Assembly: GCA_951799445.1 (NCBI GenBank)
Contig: OX637295.1
Location: forward strand, 18,414,001 to 18,478,000
Source of the DNA: Pseudisothecium myosuroides
Taxonomy: Eukaryota > Streptophyta > Bryopsida > Hypnales > Lembophyllaceae
DNA: 64,000 nt
Direction of reading: 5' to 3'
Shown here: piece after piece, positions 35,613 to 44,079 of the stretch
Position numbering within the stretch: position 1 is the first letter of the stretch
How the letters are laid out: every line of letters begins with the position of its first letter
Notes under the pieces: model-generated
Told to the model about the DNA's origin: nothing
Databases searched by the model: none
The model's input: only the letters and a program-made list of their open reading frames with translations
Position numbers and translations under genes: made by a program

Positions 35613-36404
35613 CAAAACTTGCAGTCCCTTTGGGGGCTGAAATTTCTTGTAATGAATCAGCTGCACAATTGTGTCGTTGTTCATAGAGACATCAAAGCTT
35701 CTAATGTGTTTGTTTCAAGAGGCGGAGCTTGTCACATTGCTGGCTTTGAATGTTCTGTTGGAATTGTGGGGACAAGATTCTTTAGATCCCCTGAAATATT
35801 AGAAGCTTGCAAGTATGGGAATGTGAATACAAATGCAAAGTTATTCACTAAAACAGTGGATGTTTATAGTTATGGAATGACTTGCTATGAGATCTTGACA
35901 GTCAAACTTCCATTTGAAAGTCATCTGTGGAATGACTGTGGTGCTCCAAGGGCAAAGGCCGGAGGTGCCAAATTATATTGATGGTTGGATTCGGAAACTA
36001 TTGAATAGGTGCTGGCAATCAAATCCGATTGCTCGTCTAACTTTTGAAGAAATATTGATAATACTTCGAGCAAATTCAGCAACACGTAGGAAATTAAATT
36101 TGCATTACCAAAAAAAAGAACTAGAACTTGGAATTAGAAAAGTTTTGGATATCAATTCAAAGATTGTAGAAATGTGGAGATCATTGCGATTGAAGTCAAG
36201 ATTGCCAAAACTATAAAGGCTTGGCTCATGTAGGAAATGACATGAATATTGATATGTTCTCTAAAGAATTAGATATAGATGTGAAATGATTCTATGAGGA
36301 GAATTTTTTTTCATTCAGTCCCTAAATGCTTGCAAATTTAGGGCTAGAATTTGAAAATATGTGTTGAATATTGCAAGATCTTATTTTAGATATTTTCCAA
36401 TATC

Positions 36405-36545
36405 TTGTGAAACTTTTGCAAGATTTTTGCAAATTCAGTAACATGTAGGAATTTGAATTTGCATTATCAAAAACATGAAGTAAAATCAGGTATTAGAAAA
36501 GCTTTGGATAGAAGTTGAGGTTCATAGACCTATAGAGATCATTGA
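36405..36545 (+). pseudogene. Second copy of the kinase 3' end
   Basis: This matches 36060-36190 (AAATTCAG(T/C)AACA(T/C)GTAGGAA, TTTGCATTA, TTAGAAAAG(C/T)TTTGGAT). It is a direct partial duplication about 350 bp downstream of the first. Not coding now. Confidence 0.65.
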
Positions 36546-36558
36546 AATTGAAGATGTA

Positions 36559-36751
36559 TGGGCAATTTTGTTAAAATGGCGATATTTTTTTTAAATGGCA
36601 TGAAAACAGTTCAGGATGGCCATTCTAAAATCTGTACCTGTTCTAGATGGTTCTGAACGTCCGTCTTGAAATCTATACCAGTCCTAGATGGTGAAAATGG
36701 CACACCGTCAAATTAGCACTTGGAATATTGCCATTTTAACGAAATTGTCCA
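36559..36751. mobile_element. Family D MITE, 193 bp
   Basis: Left TGGGCAATTTTGTTAAAATGG, right CCATTTTAACGAAATTGTCCA. The interior shares CTGTACCTGTTCTAGAT and GAAATCTATACC with the longer members. Flanking TA on both sides. Confidence 0.85.
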
Positions 36752-36759
36752 TATGTGAA

Positions 36760-37100
36760 AACTAAAGATGTTTAAATAATGTAAGAAGTGACATAATGCG
36801 GTTATCCAAAGCTTCCCATACTTGTGAATGGTGAGAAGCATTTAGCCTTTGCTCACATCGATTGAAATTTGTGCATTGTATGATTGACATTCGATATTTA
36901 AAAATGGTTTGGTTGATCTAGACTTGAGAATGAGTTTTAGCTTGGAGTCTTCATCTCCCTCTAATTTGATTATCTTGTTTGTTGTGCTGCACATAATGAC
37001 CTTGGAATTAGGGAAGTTCTTATCAAATGTGGCCTTGAGATCAATTTACTCTTTAATAATTTTTGTCTATTTGAGATATGGGGCCACATAATAAGCTTAG
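36760..37100. other. Spacer, no gene seen
   Basis: AT-rich. The 60-residue plus-strand frame at 36909-37091 is hydrophobic but has no support. Confidence 0.5.
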
Positions 37101-37236
37101 AAGCAAAAACCAGCCTGATCGACTTACTGAAGGGTCAGTGAATATGAGCAGTTTCTAGTTAGCTGTTGATCAGGACCACAAGGTTGTTGTTATCAGGGTT
37201 CAGAGCGATGGCTGTGATACCCTGACCTTTCTTTAA

Positions 37237-37875
37237 CCCCTAAACATCCAAGGCACCCAATTTGGGTGTCCAAAATACTTTGAAGTTAAATAAACCTAAT
37301 CAAATTGCTATTTTTAGTAGTTTATATTTAAAAAAAATATTTTTGAAGTTTAGTTTTAGCATCAAAAATCCGATTTTGAAAATGATTGATTATGATTTTT
37401 CTATTGAAGATTTTGTACAAGGGTACCCATTGTAATCTTGACTTTCCGTAGTGTTGAGGACTCTTGGAAATGAGCCTCAAATACACTAGATCTTGGAGAA
37501 AAAATCACATTAAAAATTCATTTAAAAAAATTGTAGAGTAGATTTTGAGAAGATGTAAATTGATTGGGGTTATGCATGTTAGGCTCTTTAACCTCATATT
37601 TTTTTGGTGACCAACTTTTGAGATTTGACTTGTGAAAAAAGGATTTAAAAAATTTCTTAGTTTTAACACCCTCATGATCAAACATTATAATCTTTCAATC
37701 AATAATTGATATTGTTGTGTTTTCTTTTCCTATGTGATTTTTATATAGCATGTCAAGTTTGAATTTGTACTGTTACAATTCAAAAAAAATTGATACAACT
37801 TATCAAAATGTTGACTTTTTGTTCAATTTAGAGCAATATTCAAGAAGCTCATAAAAGGCCTTGGGCATTTAGGGG
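37237..37875 (+). mobile_element. TTAA-flanked transposon, family C copy 1
   Basis: 639 bp; ends CCCCTAAACATCCAAGGC and GCCTTGGGCATTTAGGGG; TTAA at 37233-37236 and 37876-37879. The intact BEACH exon has a single TTAA at the same place (about 52132), so the TTAA duplication is read directly from an empty site. An inverted 636-bp copy lies at 43435-44070. The termini resemble family A. Confidence 0.95.
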
Positions 37876-37950
37876 TTAATATGAGATTCTTGAACACTTG
37901 CCAAAAAAAATGAATTCATGTGAGTCAATATTTGGGTGAAGAAATTTGTA

Positions 37951-38258
37951 TGGCCAATTTCATTAAAATGGCGGTATTCCGTTAATTTGGCACTTTTAGC
38001 AGTTCAGACCGCCCAGTCTGAACTGTTTTTTCTGTACCAAAATCTATACCTATATTAGATTTTTGAAATCTACATCAATCCTAGATATTTAAAATCTCTA
38101 CCTATCCTAGATTTTTCAATTTGTACGGTCTGATATCTATGGTAGTCCTAGATCTCTAAAATCTAAAAATGGCCTAGATGTTAGCAATGTACACTTGTCC
38201 TAGATGTCATGTTGTGAAAATGGCACATGGAATACCGCCATTTTAATGAAATTCGCCA
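37951..38258. mobile_element. Family D MITE, 308 bp, 6-bp target duplication
   Basis: Left TGGCCAATTTCATTAAAATG, right CATTTTAATGAAATTCGCCA. Flanked by TTTGTA at 37945-37950 and 38259-38264. The matching intron of the BEACH gene (about 52191-52200, CTGCAC) has one copy and no insert. Confidence 0.9.
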
Positions 38259-38329
38259 TTTGTACACAATCCAGTTCAAAGTTATTTGCTGTAAATAATA
38301 TTTGGTCGACTAAGGAACAGGCTCAGAAA

Positions 38330-39120
38330 TCGCTCATCTAAGGGCTAGTCCACCCTTTTCATGTATTTCCTTGGATGAAAATATCTTTAGCTCATTTTCA
38401 GATAAAGAAAAATAGATGAGGAATTTAATGCAAGTGGTTTCATATTTTTTAAAGCATTATTGAATTACTTAGGAATTTTCAAAGTAGTTATGTTGCAGGC
38501 CCCTATTTATGCCTTAATGCAACTCCATCCTTTTACTTTCTCAGCTTGAGGAACATCAATGTAGTTAGCTTCAAAAGTAAACACAACTCAGAAATGCACG
38601 CAAAGAGGAAGAATGAACATTTATCCCTGAATATGAATTCAACGTATGAATTGTTAAGATGTGTGAACTAATAATACTGTCAAAGCACAGCTACGATGGG
38701 CTTGAGGCCAAGTATATCAAACATTTTAGACATTCCATGACCTAAACTACGGCAAAGTCAGACTCTGTGTTCCATCAACCGCTCAATTCATGGATCATCA
38801 AAAGAAGCACCGACAACATCCAAGACCAACCTGGTTGAGGTTTAAAGTACAAAGTTATAATCAATTTTTCTCTACTTGAAGTACAGAATGACAATCTTCA
38901 TCCTCATTATCTAACTACCAAATTCAAATGTGCCCTCCTATCCACTCATTGTAAAATGTGAAACCAACGCTTGCCAATACTACTACAAAAATCATTTCAC
39001 TATTATTACTAGCAAGAATCCATCTCCTTTTTGAAACCTCCTTGTCAAATTCTAGATGAACTTGGAACAAGATAACTCTAAAAGTTAGGCCATGCCAATA
39101 AATGAATAAAGGTCACAGAA
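38330..39120. other. No gene seen; left part is duplicated at 45.6-45.8 kb
   Basis: 38330-38520 matches 45615-45800 (AAGAAAAATAGATG, GCAAGTGGTTTCATATTTTTT, GAATTTTCAAAG). The rest is unremarkable AT-rich DNA. Confidence 0.5.
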
Positions 39121-39126
39121 ACCCAA

Positions 39127-39800
39127 AGCATATAAACAAAAATATCTTCACGTGTAAGCCATGTATCCTTTAGAGTTTGAAGGCTCTACGTAGTAACTCA
39201 AAGTGGGAAAATAACACCAAGCACTCCTGAACTGTAGGTAGAGCACCCAACGTAGACTCACGGTTGAGTAAAGAGACGCACTTAGACACCGCTTCTATCA
39301 AGACAATTATGTCGGAGAAGTTGTAGGAGGCATTCCTCCAATCAATACACCACTTTGACCATAGTTGTCACATTAGACGGACCGTCCGCCCAAACCGTCC
39401 GATTCACTCACCCGCTTGGGACGTCCAATGATCCTTATCTGCCCAATGTGATTACTTTAAAGTAGTCACATTTACCGTCCGGTCCGTCCAAACTGTCCGA
39501 TGTATCCGTCCGTGTAGGATGTCCGGTGATTCTAACTTGTCCAATGTGACAACGATGTCTCTGACAATCAACAAAATTCCTCAAGCAAGATTTTCATCTC
39601 ACTGGCCACATAACAAACATTTTTTCGCTTCTCTAAGCTCTCAAACGAAGTGGATGGTTTGTTTTTCTTGTCAGTTTGCTTCTTGAATATCAAGTAGCAC
39701 ACTTCACCAACGACCAAAAACAGATATTGCTTACCCCATAGTTGTGCATCAGTTGTCCTAGAAAGGTTTATTGCCTTAAACTTTTCATTCAACTCTCAAG
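39127..39800 (-). pseudogene. Exon-like block, copy 1, interrupted by a MITE
   Basis: The minus strand reads INLSRTTDAQLWGKQYLFLV and CYVASEMKILLEEFC (39792-39568), then a MITE, then NASYNFSDIIVLIEAVSKCV...FSHFELLRRAF. Copy 2 (39815-40190) carries the second half in one piece. The predicted protein is helical. It may be the N-terminal region of the kinase family at 31.8-36.2 kb, but I cannot show that link from sequence. Confidence 0.5.
39364..39553. mobile_element. GTTGTCAC-family MITE, 190 bp
   Basis: Ends GTTGTCACATTAGAC and GTCCAATGTGACAAC (14 of 15 match). Inside are two direct roughly 90-bp halves, each with CCGTCC...ACCGTCCGAT-like sequence, joined at GACTACTTTAAAGTAGTC-type palindrome. 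It interrupts exon-like copy 1; copy 2 lacks it. Confidence 0.85.
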
Positions 39801-39814
39801 ATGCGGCAACTAGC

Positions 39815-40190
39815 AAAAACTCAAAGCATATAAACAAAAATATCTTCAAGTGTAAGCCATGTACCCTTTAGAGATTGAAGGCTCTAAGTAGTAACTCAAA
39901 GTGGGAAATAAACACCAAGAACTCTTGAATTGTAAGTAGAACAACCAAAGTAGGCTCACGATTGAGTGAAGAGATGCACTCAGACATTGCTTCTATCAAG
40001 ACGGTTATGTCAGAGAAATGGTAGTAGACGTTCCTCCTATTGATACACCTCTCCAACAATTGACAAAACTCCTCAGGTAGGGTTTCCATCTCACTGGCCG
40101 CATAACAAATATTTTGTTGCTTCTCTAAGCCCTTAAACAAAGTGGATGGTTTAATTTTCTTCTTAGGATGCTTCTTGAGTATCCAATCAC
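39815..40190 (-). pseudogene. Exon-like block, copy 2
   Basis: The minus-strand frame (40140-39868) reads CYAASEMETLPEEFCQLLER, INRRNVYYHFSDITVLIEAM and FLVFISHFELLLRAFNL then stop. It is a tandem copy of 39127-39700 without the MITE. Two substantial frames with matching residues suggest a once-coding exon. No family recognised with confidence. Confidence 0.45.
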
Positions 40191-40420
40191 TTAGTAGTTA
40201 TTTATTACTTTAATCATATATGAATGACTTATCAATGACTAAAATACAATTGCAAAAAGTTATAGAATAGTCATTTCTATACATCTTATAACATGGAGGA
40301 GCCTTTGTTGGTATATTTTTTTGTGTGCAAGTCATATATTTACAAATATATTGTCTGCCACCTCTATTGACTCCACCACCACCTAGGCTAGCTCCAACAT
40401 TACTTGTGCCATCGTTCATA

Positions 40421-40594
40421 GTTATTACATTGGTTGAACCGTTTGTCCAAACTATCCGATTTGCCCATCTGTCTGAAAGACCGGTGATCTTAACCTGCCT
40501 AATATGACTACTTTAAGGTAGTCACATTGTCTGTCCAATGTGTCCGCCTATCCGGAATGTTTGGTGATCCTAACTCACCTGATGTAAGGACAAT
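40421..40594. mobile_element. GTTGTCAC-family MITE, worn copy
   Basis: It starts GTTATTACATTGGTTGAACC and contains CTACTTTAAGGTAGTCACAT and the two half-units, as at 39364. The ends are degraded (ATGTAAGGACAAT). The four bases before it, CATA, equal those before the 39364 element. Confidence 0.7.
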
Positions 40595-40599
40595 GCCAT

Positions 40600-41135
40600 C
40601 ATTAGGCCTAGCTTTGCCACTATATATTATCATCTGGCTCAACTCCTTTGCCACTATAATCCTCTTGCCCAAATTGACCTAGCCTTTTCCTATGATACTC
40701 TTTGTGCAATCTCCAAAATTATTGCTTTGATACATTATGTAAGACAACAAATGTCTCTAATCCGTCATTGGAGGTAATAGAGATGTGAGAAAAATATGTT
40801 GTAAAACTAGTGATAGACATACATGGTAGATGATGGCCATGGTAAGGAACTCCTTCAATTTCAATACAAGGGAATATTCTACCATTTATGATATATGCTA
40901 ACTGAATTAGAAGATGATGCAAAAAATTAAGGTAGATATCTCCCTTAGAAGAAGAGGGTGGGAGTGCAACAATACTAGTATATGAGCCCAAGAATGCGAG
41001 CTTGTGAGCATTGAGCCTACAATATAGGTACCTATAATATAGATACCACACACTATAGAAGGTGTATGTATCATAAACACCTATAACTTGGGTATTTGTA
41101 ACATTTATACCTTATAATCATAGGCCGTCATGCAT
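40600..41135. other. Spacer, no gene seen
   Basis: The 110-residue minus-strand frame at 40719-41051 has no recognised motif. Probably non-coding. Confidence 0.45.
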
Positions 41136-41852
41136 GCAGTATGCTCAATGGCGTCAAAGCGCAGCTGGTCGAGAATTTCTATGCCATTAGTTGTCCTCGT
41201 GTAGAGCAGATTATTTTTAGTACACTGTAGCAAATGATGAAGATGAAAGCAGGTCTGCCTGCTGACCATCTTCGCTTGTTTGTCCATGACTGCTTTGTCA
41301 GGGTGAGTATTTTTGACTCTGACTCCAATTGTAATTGATTCAAGAATTGATTAGCGGGTACATATGGCTTGGATTAATTGGTTAATAAGTATGACAGAAC
41401 TGTCTCATTATTGCTAAATCCTATATTGTTGTCAATTGATCGCATTGCTAGCTAAATTACGGAATGCTGGTTACATTTGCATTTCTGGGAGCTTTGTCGG
41501 GCCTGAGATTTATTAGACGGTCCAATTTCATCTTGAGCCTTGGAATCCTGATCACAAAAGTTGAATATCACTCTTTAACTAAACTAAGCCATCAAACATT
41601 ACATAGACCTAGCCTTAATTCCTTTGATTGATATGTTTAGACAACTAAGAAAATCTTGATTAGCTAGAAAATAGTATTGCTTCTCTTTCTTTAGCTTATG
41701 TAACCAGATACTTTTGTGATTAAGAGGAAATATTGATTACAATTACTGCTTTATATTATTCTTTAGTTGTAATCATCTAACTTTGAACAGAACGCTTACT
41801 TCATTAGATTCCCAAGGGTAAGTCATATGTTTGAATATAAGATGAGCATATG

Positions 41853-42714
41853 TACAGTCGGGTACTGTAATCTTACAACCAGCCAATTTGAACTATTCAA
41901 AGATTTTTGCAAAGCTTAGAAAAAGAAATGGAATTTTTCATCTTGCATAATTATCACTCAATCCTCACGCAATCCCAATCAAGCATACAAAATTTCAGTT
42001 TCAAGAAAGCAAAATTTCATTTTTGGCAAATTTTTAAAGTTAATTTTCATGGTTTTACATATTGTGAATAATTGGTAATGAATTTTTTTAATTTGATTGC
42101 ATAGATATGTAGGGAATATCCATACGCACATCTTTTATATAAAAGAACACCCTATTAAGTAACAAAAATATGATCTATGAAGAGTTTAATGTGAAGTGTC
42201 ATATGACCTAACTTTGAAAAATAGATATCTCTATAATAGTTAAGTAGATGTAGGCAGAATAATTGTACCATCATGCTCAAATGTATGAAGTTAGTTACTA
42301 TGTGAAGGGCAAATAGAAAAATTTAATTATAATAAAGAGATATCTTTTTTTCAAAGTTAGGTCATATGACACTTCACATTGAACTCTTCGTAGATCATAT
42401 TTTTGTTACTCAATAGGGTGTTTTTTAATATGAAAGATGTGCATATGGATGTTCCCTACATAAATATGCAATCGGATTAAAAAAATTCACCACCAATTGT
42501 TCACAATAAAATATTATGTAAAACCATAAAAATTAACTTTAGAAATTCACCAAAAATGGAATTTTTCTTTTTTGAAACTAAAATTTCGTATACTTGATTG
42601 GAATTGCATGAGGATTGAGTGATAATTATGGTTACAAATTATATTGCACATTGTATAAAAAAATGTGATTGGTTAAAATCGGTTGGTTGTAAGATTACAG
42701 TACCTGACTATACT
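41853..42714. mobile_element. Giant foldback element, arms about 400 bp
   Basis: The outer ends (TCGGGTACTGTAATCTTACAACC and GGTTGTAAGATTACAGTACC, shortened here) are inverted, and the arms stay complementary through GTCATATGACCTAACTTTGAAA and TTTCAAAGTTAGGTCATATGAC to a centre near 42290. It is about 862 bp, with no coding frame. It lies in the peroxidase intron. Confidence 0.9.
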
Positions 42715-42751
42715 GTAGAGAAATTATTGTAGGCTAAACACACCTGCTTAA

Positions 42752-42973
42752 CCCTTGAACAACGCGGCGGCCATTTTCTGGCCGATGAATGACAAAGAAT
42801 CTTTGAATGTAGGACAGAATTGCAATTGTTCATCGTTATAATTTTGTACAAAAAGGGAAGATCTTGCACAGTAGTTTGACCTCCAATACGCACTTTTCAA
42901 TTTTTTTTAGTAGATGATGTCACACGGTTGGAAAAGAGGTGATTTCCACAGTCACCAGCCCGGCGTTCAAGGG
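42752..42973 (-). mobile_element. TTAA-flanked MITE, family B copy 2
   Basis: 222 bp, inverted relative to 13225-13446 and of identical length. Ends CCCTTGAACAACGC and GGCGTTCAAGGG; TTAA at 42748-42751 and 42974-42977. It lies in the peroxidase intron. Confidence 0.92.
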
Positions 42974-43434
42974 TTAATGAACTAATGTGAACATATTCCT
43001 GAAGGTTACGAGCAAGTGATAACAACATTACCACTTGCATAGTGTGCATTACGGTAATTTGAAATCACACCAATTAAACGAATTACTGTGCACATGCTCC
43101 AGAAGGTCTCAAGTTCTGATGCCAACATTAAATGCTAGTTGCTAATGTGTTCCGTTACTTTCTATGTAGGGTTGCGATGCGTCTATCCTCCTCGGCAGCC
43201 CCAGCACAGAGCAAAGCTCCCTTGCCAACTTCCACTTACAAAGCCAAAATGTGAAGATGCTGAGAAGAAAAGGTTGGTGCAGGTGAGAGAGAAGCATAAA
43301 AAGGACAAAAGTTGTAAAGGTGCAAAAGAAGACATCTAAGCCAATTCTTGACCAAACTACATTGAAGGATGAAAAGAAGACAAAAAAAAAATCTTTTGTT
43401 AGTCTTTTGGTGAAACAAGAATGAGCAATTTTAA

Positions 43435-44070
43435 CCCCTAAATGCCCAAGGCCTGTTTGGAGCTTCTTGAAATTTTCTCTAAATTGAACAAAAAGTCAAC
43501 ATTTTCATAAGTTGTACCAATTTCTTTTGAATTGTAACCGTACAAATTCAAACTAGACATGTTAGAGATCACATAGGGAAAGAAAACATAACAATATCAC
43601 TTACAAATTGAAAGATTATAATGTTTGATCATGAGGGTGTTAAAACTATGAAAAAATTTCAATTCTCTTTTTGCATGTCAACTCTAAAAAGTTGGTCACT
43701 AAAAAAATATGAGGTTATAGGGCCTAGCATGCACAACCCCAATCAATTTACGATTTTCAAAATCTATTGTACAATTTTTTTAAATGAATTTTTAAGGTGA
43801 TTTTTTCTCCAAGATCTAGTGTATTTGAGGCTCATTTCCAAGAGCTCTCAACACTATGGGAAGTCAAGATTGCAACGGATATCCTTGCACAAAACCTTAA
43901 ATAGAAAAATCATAATCCTTCATTTTTAAGATCAACTTTTTGATCCTAAAACTAGACTTCAAAAAGAGTTCTCCAAAAATATAAACTACTAAAAATAGCA
44001 ATTTGGTTGGGTTTTACTTAACTTCAAAGTTTTTGAAACACCAGAATCTGGTGCCTCGGGTAGTTAGGGG
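43435..44070 (-). mobile_element. TTAA-flanked transposon, family C copy 2
   Basis: 636 bp, inverted relative to 37237-37875. Ends CCCCTAAATGCCCAAGGCC and CCTCGGGTAGTTAGGGG; TTAA at 43431-43434 and 44071-44074. No coding capacity. Confidence 0.93.
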
Positions 44071-44079
44071 TTAATCACA

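Larger units (their letters stand above)
31781..36216 (+). pseudogene. Plant TKL-type protein kinase, split by three transposons
   Basis: Pieces in order on one strand. 31781-32274: an N-terminal region (LLPDGRIKWLKQSDDT; SIEEIIEKSKSHWSQVGDFD), then the Gly-loop (GEKFAKGGQAKIYEVQI). 34052-34440: a beta-3-like FVLKVFKKGTF, then GTLLEDGRFTFLMAKEKQDL (hinge) and the helix EARKAMYEVAFGMH. 35640-36216: catalytic loop HRDIKASNVFV, AGFECSVGIVG in the activation segment, RSPEI, DVYSYGMTCYEIL and the C-lobe (LLNRCWQSNPIARLTFEEI). Insertions at 32275-34051, 34457-35390 and 35409-35612 separate the pieces. There are frameshifts (for example near 35940 and in 31900-31990) and several stops. Family assignment rests on C-lobe motifs and the YEVQ Gly-loop. 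Where DFG is expected it reads AGFE; I believe related plant kinases also lack DFG here, but this is from memory. Confidence 0.8.
37107..38330 (-). pseudogene. Copy of the BEACH gene 3' end, broken by two MITEs
   Basis: 37107-37236 and 37876-37950, continuing at 38259 to about 38300, align with 51995-52235 of the BEACH gene: the penultimate-type WD40 exon with its donor (CGACTTACTGAAGGGTC on the plus strand) and part of the intron upstream. A family C element sits at the TTAA of this exon and a family D element in the intron. The copied exon has lost coding integrity. The rest of the gene was not copied nearby. Confidence 0.85.
41141..43282 (+). pseudogene. Truncated class III peroxidase (first two exons)
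   Basis: Secretory plant peroxidases reduce H2O2 in the cell wall. Exon 1 (41141-41302) reads AQLVENFYAISCPRVEQIIF, then TAG (41228-41230), then KMKAGLPADHLRLFVHDCFV, which includes the distal active-site histidine and its neighbouring Cys. The GT donor follows AGG at 41302. Exon 2 begins after AG at 43170 with GCDASILLGSPSTEQSSLAN, the expected continuation with its conserved Asp and Cys, then loses similarity and hits TGA near 43282. The phase-0 splice is preserved. The signal peptide, proximal histidine and everything beyond about 100 residues are missing. The intron is about 1.87 kb and is filled with a foldback and a TTAA MITE. Confidence 0.85.

Noticed and set aside
36909..37091. Hydrophobic 60-residue plus-strand protein
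   Set aside because: It is short, not duplicated elsewhere and lies in AT-rich spacer. Hydrophobicity follows from T-rich codons.
40719..41051. 110-residue minus-strand protein
   Set aside because: No recognised motif, no paralogue and AT-rich composition. Likely chance.
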